NCBI GenBank assembly: GCA_965367295.1
Contig: CBDUHN010000021.1
Span: 1 to 54,145 of the forward strand
DNA from: JAIVHA01 sp965367295
GTDB taxonomy: Bacteria; Pseudomonadota; Gammaproteobacteria; DSM-19610
DNA length: 54,145 nucleotides
Direction of reading: 5' to 3'
Part shown: positions 34,056 through 43,289 of the stretch, one piece after another
Layout of the letters: the number at the start of each line of letters is the position of its first letter
How positions within the stretch are numbered: position 1 is the first letter of the stretch
Made by a program: the position numbers and the translations under genes
The notes under the pieces: generated by a model
Told to the model about the DNA's origin: nothing
The model's input: the letters and a program-made list of their open reading frames with translations, nothing else
The model's database searches: none

Positions 34056-34241
34056 TCAGGCCTTGACCTCCTCGTCGGCGGCCAGGGTCCGCGCCTCGTC
34101 TTCCAGCATGACGGGAATGCCGTCACGGATGGGATAGGCCAGGCGATCGGCCTTGCAGATCAGTTCCTGAGCCGTCTTGTCATAGTACAGGGGGCCCTTG
34201 CAGACCGGGCAGGCCAGAATATCCAGCAGTTTTGAATCCAT
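34056..34241 (-). CDS. ycaR: Trm112-family protein YcaR
   Basis: 61-residue small protein of the Trm112/UPF0434 family. It begins MDSKLLDILACPVCKGPLYY and ends with YPIRDGIPVMLEDEAR. Only the first CPVC pair and no second zinc pair is present, as in other bacterial members. GAGGAG lies seven bases before ATG 34241; the 11 additional residues of the longer frame are not conserved. It is between lpxK and kdsB as in E. coli. Eukaryotic Trm112 activates methyltransferases; the bacterial role is not settled. Confidence 0.93.
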   Translation of the reverse strand: MDSKLLDILACPVCKGPLYYDKTAQELICKADRLAYPIRDGIPVMLEDEARTLAADEEVKA

Positions 34242-34394
34242 GATTTGTCTCCTCGGCGGGCACAGCCGCTGCATGTTACTACGGAATCCAGGGGGGGCGC
34301 GCGTTACCGCGCCTGCAGCCCTGTTAATCCTGCAGGTGTGGATTCATCCGCATGCTCCAAACCATTCCCTGGCGGTAATGCGAATGAAGCATAC
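34242..34394. other. Gap between lpxK and ycaR
   Basis: 153 bases without a gene. It contains a small REP-like palindrome GTGGATTCATCCGC near 34338, related in form to the 18-base units at 26446 and 44020. Confidence 0.4.
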
Positions 34395-35408
34395 CTACCC
34401 CGTTTCGGTCGTGCTTTCCTCGTCCGTCCTTATCCCCTCCAGCAGGCGGTCCAGCTGGGTGGCGAACCGGTCGTCGAGACTGGCCTGGACCGGCACCGCC
34501 CACCAGTTTTTCCCCTGTGCGAAGCGGCGACACTTGACGGCATCCTTCTCGGTCATCAGCACCGGGTGTTGCGCGGGTTCCAGGGCCAGGTCCGCTTCAG
34601 TGAAGGAGTGGTGGTCGGCAAACGCATGGGGAATCACCTTGATACGCAGTTTTTCCAGCGCCGTGAAAAAACGCTGTGGATGCCCAATCCCTGCCACTGC
34701 ATGCACGGTCTTGCCGGCCAGGTCTTCCAGGCTGCGCACCTGCGATGGATCATCGAGCCGGTGTGCCTGCTCCAGCTTCATGTGCATGGGGTATTCCAGC
34801 CTGCCACCAAGACCATTGGCGACAATCAGATCCACCGATTGCAGCCGGCTCAAGGGCTCACGCAGGGGACCGGCCGGTAGACAGAAACCGGTGCCGAAAC
34901 GACGCACTCCATCGATTACGGCGATTTCGATGTCACGTTTCAGGGCGTAGTGCTGCAGACCGTCGTCACTGACAAGGATATCGATATCATGATGTTCCAC
35001 CAGGGCCCGTGCCGCGGCCACCCGGTCCGGGCCGACGGCCATGGGACACTGGCAACGCTGCGCCAGCAGCACTGCCTCATCGCCTACCATGACCGGGTCA
35101 CTATCCGGCCGCACCTGTTGCGGCCAGCTACGCGCCTGGCCCCGGTAGCCACGGGACACAATTCCCGGCCGATAGCCGCGGGCGCGCAGATGCTTCACCA
35201 GCCAGATTACCAGTGGGGTTTTGCCGGTACCGCCCACGCTGATATTACCGACCACCATCACCGGCACGGGGATGCGGTAACTGGGCAACAAGCCCGCTGC
35301 ATAGCCCGTACGCCGCAGCCACACCAGTAAACCGAACAGCCAGGACAGCGGTACCAGCAGCAACACCAGTGGGCTGCGCGTATACCAGAGAGATTCCAGG
35401 CGGCTCAT
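34395..35408 (-). CDS. lpxK: Tetraacyldisaccharide 4'-kinase
   Basis: Inner-membrane lipid A kinase, 337 residues, adding the 4'-phosphate to tetraacyldisaccharide-1-phosphate. A membrane anchor (VLLLVPLSWLFGLLVWL, about 15-31) precedes the P-loop VGNISVGGTGKTPLVIWL. VLVSDDGLQHYAL-like sequence (ILVSDDGLQHY) gives the conserved DDGLQH metal/catalytic motif, and VIDGVRRFGTGFCLPAGPLR is another landmark. It lies 12 bases downstream of msbA, whose product flips the same lipid. Confidence 0.96.
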   Translation of the reverse strand: MSRLESLWYTRSPLVLLLVPLSWLFGLLVWLRRTGYAAGLLPSYRIPVPVMVVGNISVGGTGKTPLVIWLVKHLRARGYRPGIVSRGYRGQARSWPQQVRPDSDPVMVGDEAVLLAQRCQCPMAVGPDRVAAARALVEHHDIDILVSDDGLQHYALKRDIEIAVIDGVRRFGTGFCLPAGPLREPLSRLQSVDLIVANGLGGRLEYPMHMKLEQAHRLDDPSQVRSLEDLAGKTVHAVAGIGHPQRFFTALEKLRIKVIPHAFADHHSFTEADLALEPAQHPVLMTEKDAVKCRRFAQGKNWWAVPVQASLDDRFATQLDRLLEGIRTDEESTTETG

Positions 35409-35420
35409 GATGATTTCAGC

Positions 35421-37181
35421 TTACGCCACCTCATCCCGGAACTGCATGCGATGCAACGCAGCATAATGTCCCTCATGCGCCAGCAGTTCACGGTGGCTGC
35501 CGGATTCCACGATGCGACCTCCATCCAGGACCAGGATGCGATCTGCCTTCTCCACCGTGGACAGACGATGGGCAATCACCAGTGTGGTGCGATTGCGCAT
35601 CAATACTTCCAGTGCATCCTGAATGGCGCGTTCCGATTCCGTATCCAGTGCCGAGGTGGCCTCATCAAGAATCAGCACTGGTGCGTCCTTGAGCAGGGCC
35701 CGGGCAATGGCGATGCGCTGGCGCTGGCCACCGGACAGCAGCACGCCCCGCTCCCCCACCTGGGTATTCAGCCCCTCGGGCATGGCTTCGATGAACTCCA
35801 GCGCATGCGCTGCACGGGCGGCCTCGATAATGGCTTCGTGATCAGCGCCGGCGCTGAAGCCATAGGCGATGTTACGTTCCAGGGTGTCGTTGAACAGCAT
35901 GACTTCCTGTCCAACCACGGCAGTCTGGGCACGCAGGTCCTTGAGATGGTATTCATGCAGATCCCGTCCATCCAGCAGGATGCTGCCACTGGTGGGATCA
36001 TAGAAACGCGCCAGCAGGTTCACCAGGGTGGATTTTCCGCTGCCGGAACGTCCCACCAGCGCCACGGTTTCCCCTGACGCCACCGTGAAAGAGATATCCT
36101 GCAGTACCGGTGCCTTGTCGTCGCCGTAGCGGAAACTGACGTTGCGGTACTCGATATCTCCAATTGCCCGTGCGATATGCAGGCTGCCATCGTCACGTTC
36201 AGTAGCCGTATCCAGCAACGTGAAGATGCTGTCTGCGGCTGCTACCCCGGCCTGGATCGACTGGGTCACGTTGGTCAGACGCTTCAGCGGTGGTAACAAC
36301 AACAACAGGGCAGCAATGAAGGAAACGAACGCACCTTCGGTAATGGTATTGACCACGGTATCCATGGCTGCCAGGTAAATCACCAGGGCCAGCATGCAGG
36401 CAGCCACCAGCTGCACCACCGGCACACTGAGGGCGCTGGTAATGGTCTGCTTCATCTGCTGCTGGAAGTTACGGCGGTTGATGCGGGCAAAACGTTCCGC
36501 TTCATAGGCCTGGCCACCGAAGGATTTCACGATGCGCTGACCCTCGATGACCTCCTCGGCGGTCTGGGTAACCTCACCCATGGAGTCCTGGATATTGCGG
36601 CTGATACGCCGGAAACGGGTACTGATATAGCGCACCAGCAGGCCGATCACCGGGCCCACACCGAGAAACAGCATGGCCAGCCAGCCGCTGATCCAGAACA
36701 TGTAGCCGAGCAGGAACAGTACCGTGAGGGAATCGCGCACCAGGATGGTAATGGCATTGGTGCTGGCGCGGGACACCTGCTCGACATCATAGGTGACCTT
36801 GGATACCAGCTTGCCGGTGGTGCTGTGATCAAAATAACGGGCGGGCAGCTGCAGCAAATGAGTGAACATTTCCATGCGCAGCTTCTGGATCACTTCCCTG
36901 CCGACCCAGCTCATGCCGTACTCGGCGATGAAACTGGCCGTGCCGCGGATGATAAAGATCCCCACCAGGCCGAGGGCGATCCACTTGGTGGTTTCCGGTT
37001 GGCGATCGACAAAGATACTGTCGATCATCGGCTTCAGCCAGGCGGCGAAACCCGCCTCCGTGGCGGCCACCACGCCCATGGCCAGAATGGAAAACAGGAA
37101 ATATTTCCAGTAGGGAAAGGCATAGCGCAGCAGACGTCGGTACAGAATGGCGCCATTGGGTGCAACTGGATTCGACGCCAT
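35421..37181 (-). CDS. msbA: Lipid A flippase MsbA
   Basis: Half-size ABC exporter, 586 residues, flipping lipid A-core across the inner membrane as a homodimer. Six transmembrane segments in the first 320 residues (EYGMSWVGREVIQKLR coupling region), then the ATPase: VGRSGSGKST Walker A, LLSGGQRQRIAIARAL signature, VLILDEATSALD Walker B, and VIAHRLSTV H-loop. Position between exbD and lpxK, with lpxK after it, is strong support for MsbA over other exporters. Confidence 0.96.
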   Translation of the reverse strand: MASNPVAPNGAILYRRLLRYAFPYWKYFLFSILAMGVVAATEAGFAAWLKPMIDSIFVDRQPETTKWIALGLVGIFIIRGTASFIAEYGMSWVGREVIQKLRMEMFTHLLQLPARYFDHSTTGKLVSKVTYDVEQVSRASTNAITILVRDSLTVLFLLGYMFWISGWLAMLFLGVGPVIGLLVRYISTRFRRISRNIQDSMGEVTQTAEEVIEGQRIVKSFGGQAYEAERFARINRRNFQQQMKQTITSALSVPVVQLVAACMLALVIYLAAMDTVVNTITEGAFVSFIAALLLLLPPLKRLTNVTQSIQAGVAAADSIFTLLDTATERDDGSLHIARAIGDIEYRNVSFRYGDDKAPVLQDISFTVASGETVALVGRSGSGKSTLVNLLARFYDPTSGSILLDGRDLHEYHLKDLRAQTAVVGQEVMLFNDTLERNIAYGFSAGADHEAIIEAARAAHALEFIEAMPEGLNTQVGERGVLLSGGQRQRIAIARALLKDAPVLILDEATSALDTESERAIQDALEVLMRNRTTLVIAHRLSTVEKADRILVLDGGRIVESGSHRELLAHEGHYAALHRMQFRDEVA

Positions 37182-37184
37182 CCC

Positions 37185-37610
37185 CTACTGGTCGCCTTCG
37201 GTGCTCTGACTGGTCGCCAGCGACATCTTCACCAGCCCCAGCTGACTGGCCGCATCCATGGCGCGAATCACCGCCTGGTGGGGGGTGCGTGCATCGGCAC
37301 GGATGATCACTGGTGGATCCTTCTTGTCGACTACGGCCTTTTGAATAGCGCGTTTGAGGGTTTTCAACTCGCTGTTGAGCACTTGCTCGCCCTGCAGGAA
37401 ATACCGGCCCTGGGCATCGATGATGATTTCCAGCGCTTCCTCCGGTGCCTCGGCCGGTTCGGCACTGGCTTCGGGCAGTTCGATCTTGAGTTCCGATTCA
37501 CGCTGGAAGGTGGTCGACACCATAAAGAAGATCAACAACAGGAACACCACGTCGATGAGTGGCGTCAGGTTGACCTCCGGTTCCTCCCGGCGCTGGGGGC
37601 GCAGATTCAT
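37185..37610 (-). CDS. exbD: ExbD/TolR-family biopolymer transport protein
   Basis: 141-residue inner-membrane protein with a short cytoplasmic N-terminus, one membrane helix and a periplasmic domain. EVNLTPLIDVVFLLLIFFMV holds the conserved Asp used in proton transfer. It pairs with the ExbB-type channel; their reading frames overlap by four bases (ATGA). msbA follows after three bases. No tonB, tolA or TonB receptor is nearby; the same arrangement occurs in Pseudomonas (PA2982-PA2983), where the role of this pair is not clear. Confidence 0.92.
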   Translation of the reverse strand: MNLRPQRREEPEVNLTPLIDVVFLLLIFFMVSTTFQRESELKIELPEASAEPAEAPEEALEIIIDAQGRYFLQGEQVLNSELKTLKRAIQKAVVDKKDPPVIIRADARTPHQAVIRAMDAASQLGLVKMSLATSQSTEGDQ

Positions 37611-38248
37611 TGCGCGGCCTCATCGCTGGTCGTGCTGTCTGCCTCACGCTCGCCTTCCAGCACCTCCACCATGCGCATGGCCTCCTGCTCCATCCGCACC
37701 ACCAGCATATCCACCTTACCGCGGAAATAGCGATAGAACATCAGGCTCGGAATGGCCACCGACAGGCCGGCGGCGGTGGTGATCAGGGCGGTGGAGATCC
37801 CACCCGCCAGGGGCGCCGGATCGCCGACACCCTGGGAGGTGATGACGCTGAACACATCGATCATGCCGATGACGGTGCCCAGCAATCCCAGCAGCGGCGT
37901 AATGGCGGCGATGGTGCCCAGGGTATTGAGGTAGCGCTCGAGTTCATGGATCACCTGTCGACCGGTATCCTCGATGCTCTCCTTCATGACGTCGCGCGCG
38001 TGTTTGCGGTTGACCAGCCCGGCGGCCAGGATCTGCCCCAGTGGTGAACTGCGGCGCAGGTTGCGAATGTGGTCGGTATCCAGTTGCGATTGCTTGGCCC
38101 AGGTCCAGACCTGTGCCACCAGGTGCTTGGGTAGCACCCGGCGTACCTGTAGCGACCAGAGTCGTTCGGCAATGATTGCCAGCGCAATCACTGAACAGAG
38201 GATGATGGGCAGCATCAGCCATCCGCCCGCTTGCACTAATTCCAGCAC
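37607..38248 (-). CDS. exbB: MotA/TolQ/ExbB proton channel protein
   Basis: 213-residue inner-membrane protein. GTG 38248 is the likely start, with AAAGGGA nine bases before; the longer frame to 38320 has no family match. The first helix is WLMLPIILCSVIALAIIAERL, the second and third lie in LGTIAAITPLLGLLGTVIGM and the ALITTAAGLSVAIPSLMFYRYF region, with the conserved Thr/Pro of the ExbB/TolQ family. It works with ExbD to convert proton motive force into mechanical work on a partner. Function in this locus is unknown but linked to envelope genes. Confidence 0.92.
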   Translation of the reverse strand: MLELVQAGGWLMLPIILCSVIALAIIAERLWSLQVRRVLPKHLVAQVWTWAKQSQLDTDHIRNLRRSSPLGQILAAGLVNRKHARDVMKESIEDTGRQVIHELERYLNTLGTIAAITPLLGLLGTVIGMIDVFSVITSQGVGDPAPLAGGISTALITTAAGLSVAIPSLMFYRYFRGKVDMLVVRMEQEAMRMVEVLEGEREADSTTSDEAAQ

Positions 38249-38289
38249 CGGTAGTTTCCCTTTATTGCGTTGTAAGTCACGGTCACACT

Positions 38290-38311
38290 GCCCGGCGGTG
38301 ATCTGCCGGGC
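38290..38311. repeat. Hairpin between comEC and exbB
   Basis: GCCCGGC (38290-38296) pairs with GCCGGGC (38305-38311). No T-run on either strand. It may be a stabilising or processing hairpin. Confidence 0.5.
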
Positions 38312-38363
38312 GAGCGCCAATAACCGCCGCTACCGGCGCATCATACTTGATTTGCACGCCTGT

Positions 38364-40646
38364 CTACAGGGGCCGATGCCAATAGCGGCGGTGCGCCAGG
38401 CGTTGCGGCTGCACCGTCAACGGGGAACCGGGCTCCAGCACCATCCGCAGGGCTCCGTCGCGGGCTGTATCATGGTGGGTACTGCCCTGCCGGCGATAAC
38501 GCCCGACAATCTCCGGGCGGGGAAATCGCCAACGGTTGCGATAGCCGACGGCAAACAATACCTGTTGCGGACGCAGCCGGTTCACGAACGCCGGCGTGGA
38601 CGAGGTACGACTGCCATGATGGGGCGCCACCAGCACCTCGACCGGGGTAAGCCGGCCATCCGCCAGCAACCGCCGCTCCGCTTCCGCCTCGATATCGCCG
38701 GGCAGCAACAGACTATGTTCGCCGGCCTGGATCCGCAGCACACAGGAGGCATTGTTGCCGGTGAGTTGCGAATCGCCCGGCGACAGGACGCGGAATTGCA
38801 CACCATCCCATTCCCAGTGATCACCGGCATGGCAGCGGCGGCTATTGGCCCAGCTGATCCGCTCCGGGACAGAAGTCCGGATGCTGTAGACCGGCACCTG
38901 TTTATAGAGCGCCTGCGCACCGCCTATATGGTCATTATCGCCATGACTGATCACCAGCCGGTCCACCGCCGTGATGCCCTGCGCCCGCAGCAGCGGTACC
39001 AGCACGGCGTCGCCGGTGTTGAAGCCCGACGGAAATCGTGGGCCGGTATCATAGATCAACACGTGATGCTGCGTGCGTACCAGTGCCGACAGACCCTGCC
39101 CCACATCCAGCAGGGTAAACCAGGCCGTGCCGGGCGGAGGTACATCGCTGCGGTACAGCAACAGGGGCAGGCACCACAGGGTCCCGAGCAGACGCAGGCT
39201 CCAGGCCCGCGCAGCCAACACCACTATCAGACCGGCCATGGCCGCCACCGGCACCCAGAGCGTCGCTACCCCGTGGGACCAGCTGCTGGCCGGGAAATGA
39301 CTGGCCAGTTCCAGCCCCTGCCATAAGCCGTGCAACAGCAGATCGGCCAACTGCCAGCCCGCCTGTGCCACCACCGGCCACAGGCCCGACAGCAGGGTGG
39401 ATAGCAAGGCCAGCGGTACGACCAGCAGGCCGACCCAGGGAACGGCAACCAGGTTGGTGAACGGCGCAATCAGCGAGGCTTCCTGAAACAATGCCAGCAT
39501 CAATGGAAACAGGCCCAGGGTCAGGATCCACTGCATACGCACCAGGCTGCGCCAATATCCGCTGTTATCGCGCCGCTCCGCAAGGAACAGCGCCAGCAGC
39601 GCCACCGCGGCAAAGGAAAGCCAGAAACCGGTATCCAGCACCGACAGCGGGTCCAGCAGCAGTACTGCCATCAGCGCCAGTGCCAGGGATTGTCCCGGTC
39701 GTAATCCTCGTCGCCACAACAGGGCCAGCAGCACCGCTGCCACCATGATGACCGCGCGACGGGTGGGCACGGAAAACCCGGCCAGGGCCCCGTACCCCAG
39801 TGCACCGCCCAACGCCACCCAGCCGGCCACCAGTGGTGCCGGGCAGCGTTCCGCGAGGCCACCGTACGACCACATGCGACGTGCCAGCCAGAACAGCACA
39901 CCGCTGACCAGGCCGATATGCAGACCTGAAATGGCCATCAGATGCGAAGTACCCGTACGTCGCAGCACCTGCCAGTGGGCATCGTCGACTCTGTCCCGCA
40001 CCCCGATGGTCAGTGCCTCCAGCAACGGTCCGGAACGGCTTTCATCGGTCACCGGCCGCATCCTTGCCTGCAGCCACTGCCGGGTCCGATCCAGCCAGTA
40101 GCCGTGGGCAGTGGCTAACCGGTGGGCATTGGTGGCATCCCGCACATAGCCGGTGGCCCGTATCCCCTGGCGAAACAGATGGCCTTCATAATCGAAGCCA
40201 TCGGGGTTGGCAAACCCGTGCGGTTGTTTCAGTCGCACGGTAAATTGCCAGGTTTCGCCGGGGCCCGGCTGAGCGGTCGTATGGTACCAATTGAGTCGCA
40301 CCCGCAATGACGCCGGTTGCCAGTGCTCCTGCAGCCGCACCGCCTGAATCAGCAAAGGGATGCGTAAACCATCGCCATCACGCGGCTCCACCAGGCCATC
40401 GATACGGCCGGTCACCTGCAGATCGACACCTTCCCATGTATCCGGCAGGCGCTGCTGCAACTGCCAGGCGGCGAAGGCCCAGGACCAGACCACACCGGCA
40501 CATAGCCAGGCGGCCATCCGCCAATGGCGGGACCAGGCCAGCAGGCCGGCAGCAAACGGTAACAATAGCCATCCGGTACCGGGCAGCATCGGAATGAATT
40601 GCACGAGCACAATGCCCGCCAGAAAGGCAAGACTGACCACAAGCAT
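38364..40646 (-). CDS. comEC: DNA uptake channel ComEC/Rec2
   Basis: Inner-membrane channel for single-stranded DNA import during natural transformation, 760 residues from ATG 40646 (AAGGAAG just upstream; the longer frame to 40790 is rejected). Domains: N-terminal membrane helices and an OB-like DUF4131 region, a multi-helix Competence domain (FSVPTRRAVIMVAAVLLALL, NLVAVPWVGLLVVPLALLST), and a C-terminal metallo-beta-lactamase domain with ISHGDNDHIGGA and APHHGSRTSS. Type IV pilus proteins such as PilZ fit a competence role, but other com genes are not in the window. Confidence 0.94.
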   Translation of the reverse strand: MLVVSLAFLAGIVLVQFIPMLPGTGWLLLPFAAGLLAWSRHWRMAAWLCAGVVWSWAFAAWQLQQRLPDTWEGVDLQVTGRIDGLVEPRDGDGLRIPLLIQAVRLQEHWQPASLRVRLNWYHTTAQPGPGETWQFTVRLKQPHGFANPDGFDYEGHLFRQGIRATGYVRDATNAHRLATAHGYWLDRTRQWLQARMRPVTDESRSGPLLEALTIGVRDRVDDAHWQVLRRTGTSHLMAISGLHIGLVSGVLFWLARRMWSYGGLAERCPAPLVAGWVALGGALGYGALAGFSVPTRRAVIMVAAVLLALLWRRGLRPGQSLALALMAVLLLDPLSVLDTGFWLSFAAVALLALFLAERRDNSGYWRSLVRMQWILTLGLFPLMLALFQEASLIAPFTNLVAVPWVGLLVVPLALLSTLLSGLWPVVAQAGWQLADLLLHGLWQGLELASHFPASSWSHGVATLWVPVAAMAGLIVVLAARAWSLRLLGTLWCLPLLLYRSDVPPPGTAWFTLLDVGQGLSALVRTQHHVLIYDTGPRFPSGFNTGDAVLVPLLRAQGITAVDRLVISHGDNDHIGGAQALYKQVPVYSIRTSVPERISWANSRRCHAGDHWEWDGVQFRVLSPGDSQLTGNNASCVLRIQAGEHSLLLPGDIEAEAERRLLADGRLTPVEVLVAPHHGSRTSSTPAFVNRLRPQQVLFAVGYRNRWRFPRPEIVGRYRRQGSTHHDTARDGALRMVLEPGSPLTVQPQRLAHRRYWHRPL

Positions 40647-40718
40647 GTTCTTCCTTGAACGAATTTGTGGATAATGGACGCCGGCACACAGGCCGTAGAC
40701 GGTAAGTATTACACAAGC

Positions 40719-41222
40719 ATGCCCAGAAAGTTGCTCAAGCGATTGCTGCCGGATACGGAATACCTCCGCCGCCACAAGCATCTCCGCCATTTCGGCGAAC
40801 TACTCCAGAACCATAGCCTGTGGCGGCTGAACCGCCGTTCAGTATCCGGCGGCGTCGCCGTAGGGCTGTTCGTGGCCCTGCTGCCCGTTCCCTTCCAGAT
40901 GATTATTGCCGCGGCCATGGCGATCATGACCAGCGTCAACCTGCCCATCTCGGTGGCACTGGTCTTCATCACCAATCCATTGACCATGGGACCGGTATTC
41001 TATTTCGCCTATCGAGTCGGCGCAGCCCTGCTCGGACTGCATCCCCGCCTGGAAGACTTCCAGGGACCCCTGGAACACATTCTCGGGTCGATGCTGCATA
41101 TCTGGAAACCGCTGCTGCTGGGAAGCCTGCTGGTGGGGGTGTTGCTGGGTGCTACCGGGTGGGCGGTGGTGCGCCTGGTATGGCGCTGGCACGTGGTCAG
41201 CCGGCGCTGGCCGAATCGCTGA
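40719..41222 (+). CDS. DUF2062 membrane protein
   Basis: 167-residue protein with a basic N-terminal stretch (MPRKLLKRLLPDTEYLRRHK) and hydrophobic segments near 45-65, 70-85 and 135-155. The GVAVGLFVALLPVPFQM and NPLTMGPVFYFAYRVG stretches are hallmarks of DUF2062. The family is common beside comEC and lol genes in gammaproteobacteria but has no established function. ATG 40719 is chosen; an earlier in-frame ATG at 40665 would add 18 residues. It is divergent from comEC and convergent with lolD (24-base gap). Confidence 0.88.
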   Translation: MPRKLLKRLLPDTEYLRRHKHLRHFGELLQNHSLWRLNRRSVSGGVAVGLFVALLPVPFQMIIAAAMAIMTSVNLPISVALVFITNPLTMGPVFYFAYRVGAALLGLHPRLEDFQGPLEHILGSMLHIWKPLLLGSLLVGVLLGATGWAVVRLVWRWHVVSRRWPNR

Positions 41223-41246
41223 TACTGAGGCCTGGCCGGGTCCGGG

Positions 41247-41930
41247 TCAGTCCAGCAGCCGTCCGTCTTCCAGGGTCAGTACCCGCTGCATACGTTGCGC
41301 CAGGGTCGAATCATGGGTCACCACCACGAAGCTGGTGCCCAGGGCCTGGTTCAGTTCCAGCATCAGTTCGTAGACCTGTTCGGCATTGCGCCGGTCCAGG
41401 TTGCCGGTAGGCTCATCGGCCAGCACACAATCCGGCCGTGTGACCAGCGCCCGGGCCACCGCGGCGCGCTGGCGTTCGCCACCGGACATCTCACCCGGCT
41501 TGTGACGCAGACGCTGGTCGAGCCCCACCTTCTGCAGGATGTCCGCCGCCTGCTGTTGCGCGTCCGCCGGCTTGTGACCACGGATCAGTAACGGCATGGC
41601 CACGTTTTCCAGCGCCGTGAATTCCGGCAACAGATGATGAAACTGGTAGACGAAGCCCAGGTGGCGGTTACGCAGCCTGCCACGCCGGGCATCGCTCATG
41701 CGCGTCAGGCATTCGCCGGCCACCCACACCTCACCACGATTGGGGATGTCCAGCCCACCGAGCAGATGCAGCAATGTACTCTTGCCACTGCCGGAACTAC
41801 CGATGATGGCGATGCGCTCGCCGTGGGCCACGCTAAGCTCGACCCCGGACAACACCTGCACATCGATGGGCCCTTCGTGAAAGGAACGGGACAGACCGGT
41901 ACAACGCAGGACCGGCGTGGTGTCATTCAT
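41247..41930 (-). CDS. lolD: Lipoprotein-releasing ABC transporter ATPase LolD
   Basis: 227-residue ATPase of the LolCDE complex, which extracts outer-membrane lipoproteins from the inner membrane for LolA. Motifs: IGSSGSGKSTLLHLLGGL Walker A, FVYQFHHLLPEFTALEN Q-loop (the Lol-type YQFHHLLPEF), MSGGERQRAAVARAL signature, and VLADEPTGNLD Walker B. The start overlaps the lolC stop by eight bases. The longer frame to 42182 runs inside lolC and is rejected. Confidence 0.96.
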   Translation of the reverse strand: MNDTTPVLRCTGLSRSFHEGPIDVQVLSGVELSVAHGERIAIIGSSGSGKSTLLHLLGGLDIPNRGEVWVAGECLTRMSDARRGRLRNRHLGFVYQFHHLLPEFTALENVAMPLLIRGHKPADAQQQAADILQKVGLDQRLRHKPGEMSGGERQRAAVARALVTRPDCVLADEPTGNLDRRNAEQVYELMLELNQALGTSFVVVTHDSTLAQRMQRVLTLEDGRLLD

Positions 41931-43170
41931 AGCGCAATGCCTCCGCCGGCTGGGTGCGCGATGCGCGCCAGGCGGGATACAGGGTTGCCACCAGGCTGAG
42001 CAGGAAGGCAACGCCGGTGATCTGCCAGAAATCGCTCCACACCAGCTTGGATGGCAGTTCGCTGATGTAATACACATCGGGCGCCATGAACTGCACGTTG
42101 AAGGCCCGTTCGATGGCCGGAACGATGGTTTCCACATTGGTGGCCAGCGCATAGCCACCGACCGCTCCCAGCAGGGTACCAAACAGGCCGATCAGTGCCC
42201 CCTGAATCATGAAGATTCCCATAATGGACATCGGGGTTGCGCCCAGGGTGCGCAGGATGGCGATATCCGCCTGCTTGTCCGTCACCACCATCACCAGGGT
42301 GGAAACAATATTAAACGCGGCCACGGCCACGATCAGGGTGAGAATGACGAACATCACCCGCTTCTCGGTTTTCACTGCACGGAAGAAATTGGCATGCTGG
42401 CGGGTCCAGTTATCGACCCGGTACACCGATGGCAGGCTGTCGGCAATCTGCTGGGATATCTCCGGGGCTGCAAACAGATCGTCGAGCTTGATGCGCACCC
42501 CGGTAACGGCATCGCCAAGCCGGAACAGGCGCGCCGCATCCTCCACATGGATCAGGGAAACCCCCCGGTCGTATTCATACATGCCGACTTCAAAAATCCC
42601 CACCAGGGTGAAGCGGCGCAGCCGTGGCAGGATACCGGCGGGACTGAAATTGGCCTGCGGCGTGATAACGGTAATCTGGTCGCCGATGTTGGCGCCCAGG
42701 TTCCAGGCCAGTTCCTGGCCGAGAATGATGCCGTATTCGCCGGCCTTGAGCTGTTCCAGATGGCCGGCCTTCATGTGCGCGCCCACCTCGGATACCTTCG
42801 GCTCCTCCGCGGGCAGCACGCCCTGTACCAGCGCACCGCTGACCCGGCCGCCGAAGGCAAGCATGGTCTCACCGCGTACAAAGGGCGCTGTACCGATCAC
42901 GTGCGGATTGCGCTCCACTTCCCGCGCCACCGTAGCCCAGTCTTCCAGGCGGCCGTCCACGCCACTGACACTGGCATGGGAAGCCATCCCCAGAATGCGC
43001 GTGCGCAACTCCTCCTCAAAACCGTTCATCACCGACAACACCGTGACCAGGGCCGTCACGCCGAGCGCGATGCCGATCATGGACGTCAGCGAGATAAAGG
43101 AAATGAAGTGATTGCGCCGTTTGGCACGGGTATAGCGCAGACCGACAAAGAGTTCTATGGGACGAAACAT
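41923..43170 (-). CDS. lolC: Lipoprotein-releasing permease LolC/LolE
   Basis: 415-residue permease with the FtsX/MacB topology: one N-terminal membrane helix (FISLTSMIGIALGVTALVTV), a large periplasmic domain, then three C-terminal helices. ELFVGLRYTRAKRRNHFISF is the Lol-type N-terminus. Only one permease gene is adjacent to lolD, so it may act as a LolF-like homodimer or have a second permease elsewhere. A promoter (ATGACG/TTTAAT) ends eight bases before the ATG, without a Shine-Dalgarno. Confidence 0.93.
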   Translation of the reverse strand: MFRPIELFVGLRYTRAKRRNHFISFISLTSMIGIALGVTALVTVLSVMNGFEEELRTRILGMASHASVSGVDGRLEDWATVAREVERNPHVIGTAPFVRGETMLAFGGRVSGALVQGVLPAEEPKVSEVGAHMKAGHLEQLKAGEYGIILGQELAWNLGANIGDQITVITPQANFSPAGILPRLRRFTLVGIFEVGMYEYDRGVSLIHVEDAARLFRLGDAVTGVRIKLDDLFAAPEISQQIADSLPSVYRVDNWTRQHANFFRAVKTEKRVMFVILTLIVAVAAFNIVSTLVMVVTDKQADIAILRTLGATPMSIMGIFMIQGALIGLFGTLLGAVGGYALATNVETIVPAIERAFNVQFMAPDVYYISELPSKLVWSDFWQITGVAFLLSLVATLYPAWRASRTQPAEALRYE

Positions 43171-43178
43171 GGGCGCTC

Positions 43179-43207
43179 ATTAAACCATAACGTTCCTGCG
43201 GCGTCAT
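43179..43207 (-). promoter_or_regulatory. Candidate promoter just before lolC
   Basis: -35 ATGACG (43202-43207), 17-base spacer, -10 TTTAAT (43179-43184). The predicted start near 43172 leaves only one or two bases before the ATG at 43170. Confidence 0.45.
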
Positions 43208-43264
43208 GGAATTCCAATCATCTGTAGCCCGGGATTTCATTTCGGGCGATGTATTGGACTATAC

Positions 43265-43289
43265 AAAAACCGTCCGCATGTATTCGGAC
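43265..43289 (-). terminator. REP-like hairpin acting as sfsA terminator
   Basis: GTCCG and CGGAC arms (43272-43289) lie immediately after the sfsA stop; on the minus strand GG and TTTTT follow. The hairpin is one of the 18-base REP-like units (core CATGTATT) and is extended by TGTAG on its sfsA side. Confidence 0.65.

Noticed and set aside
41917..43227. 436-residue open frame on the plus strand
   Set aside because: Antisense shadow of lolC. His/Gln/Gly-rich composition is typical of such shadows.
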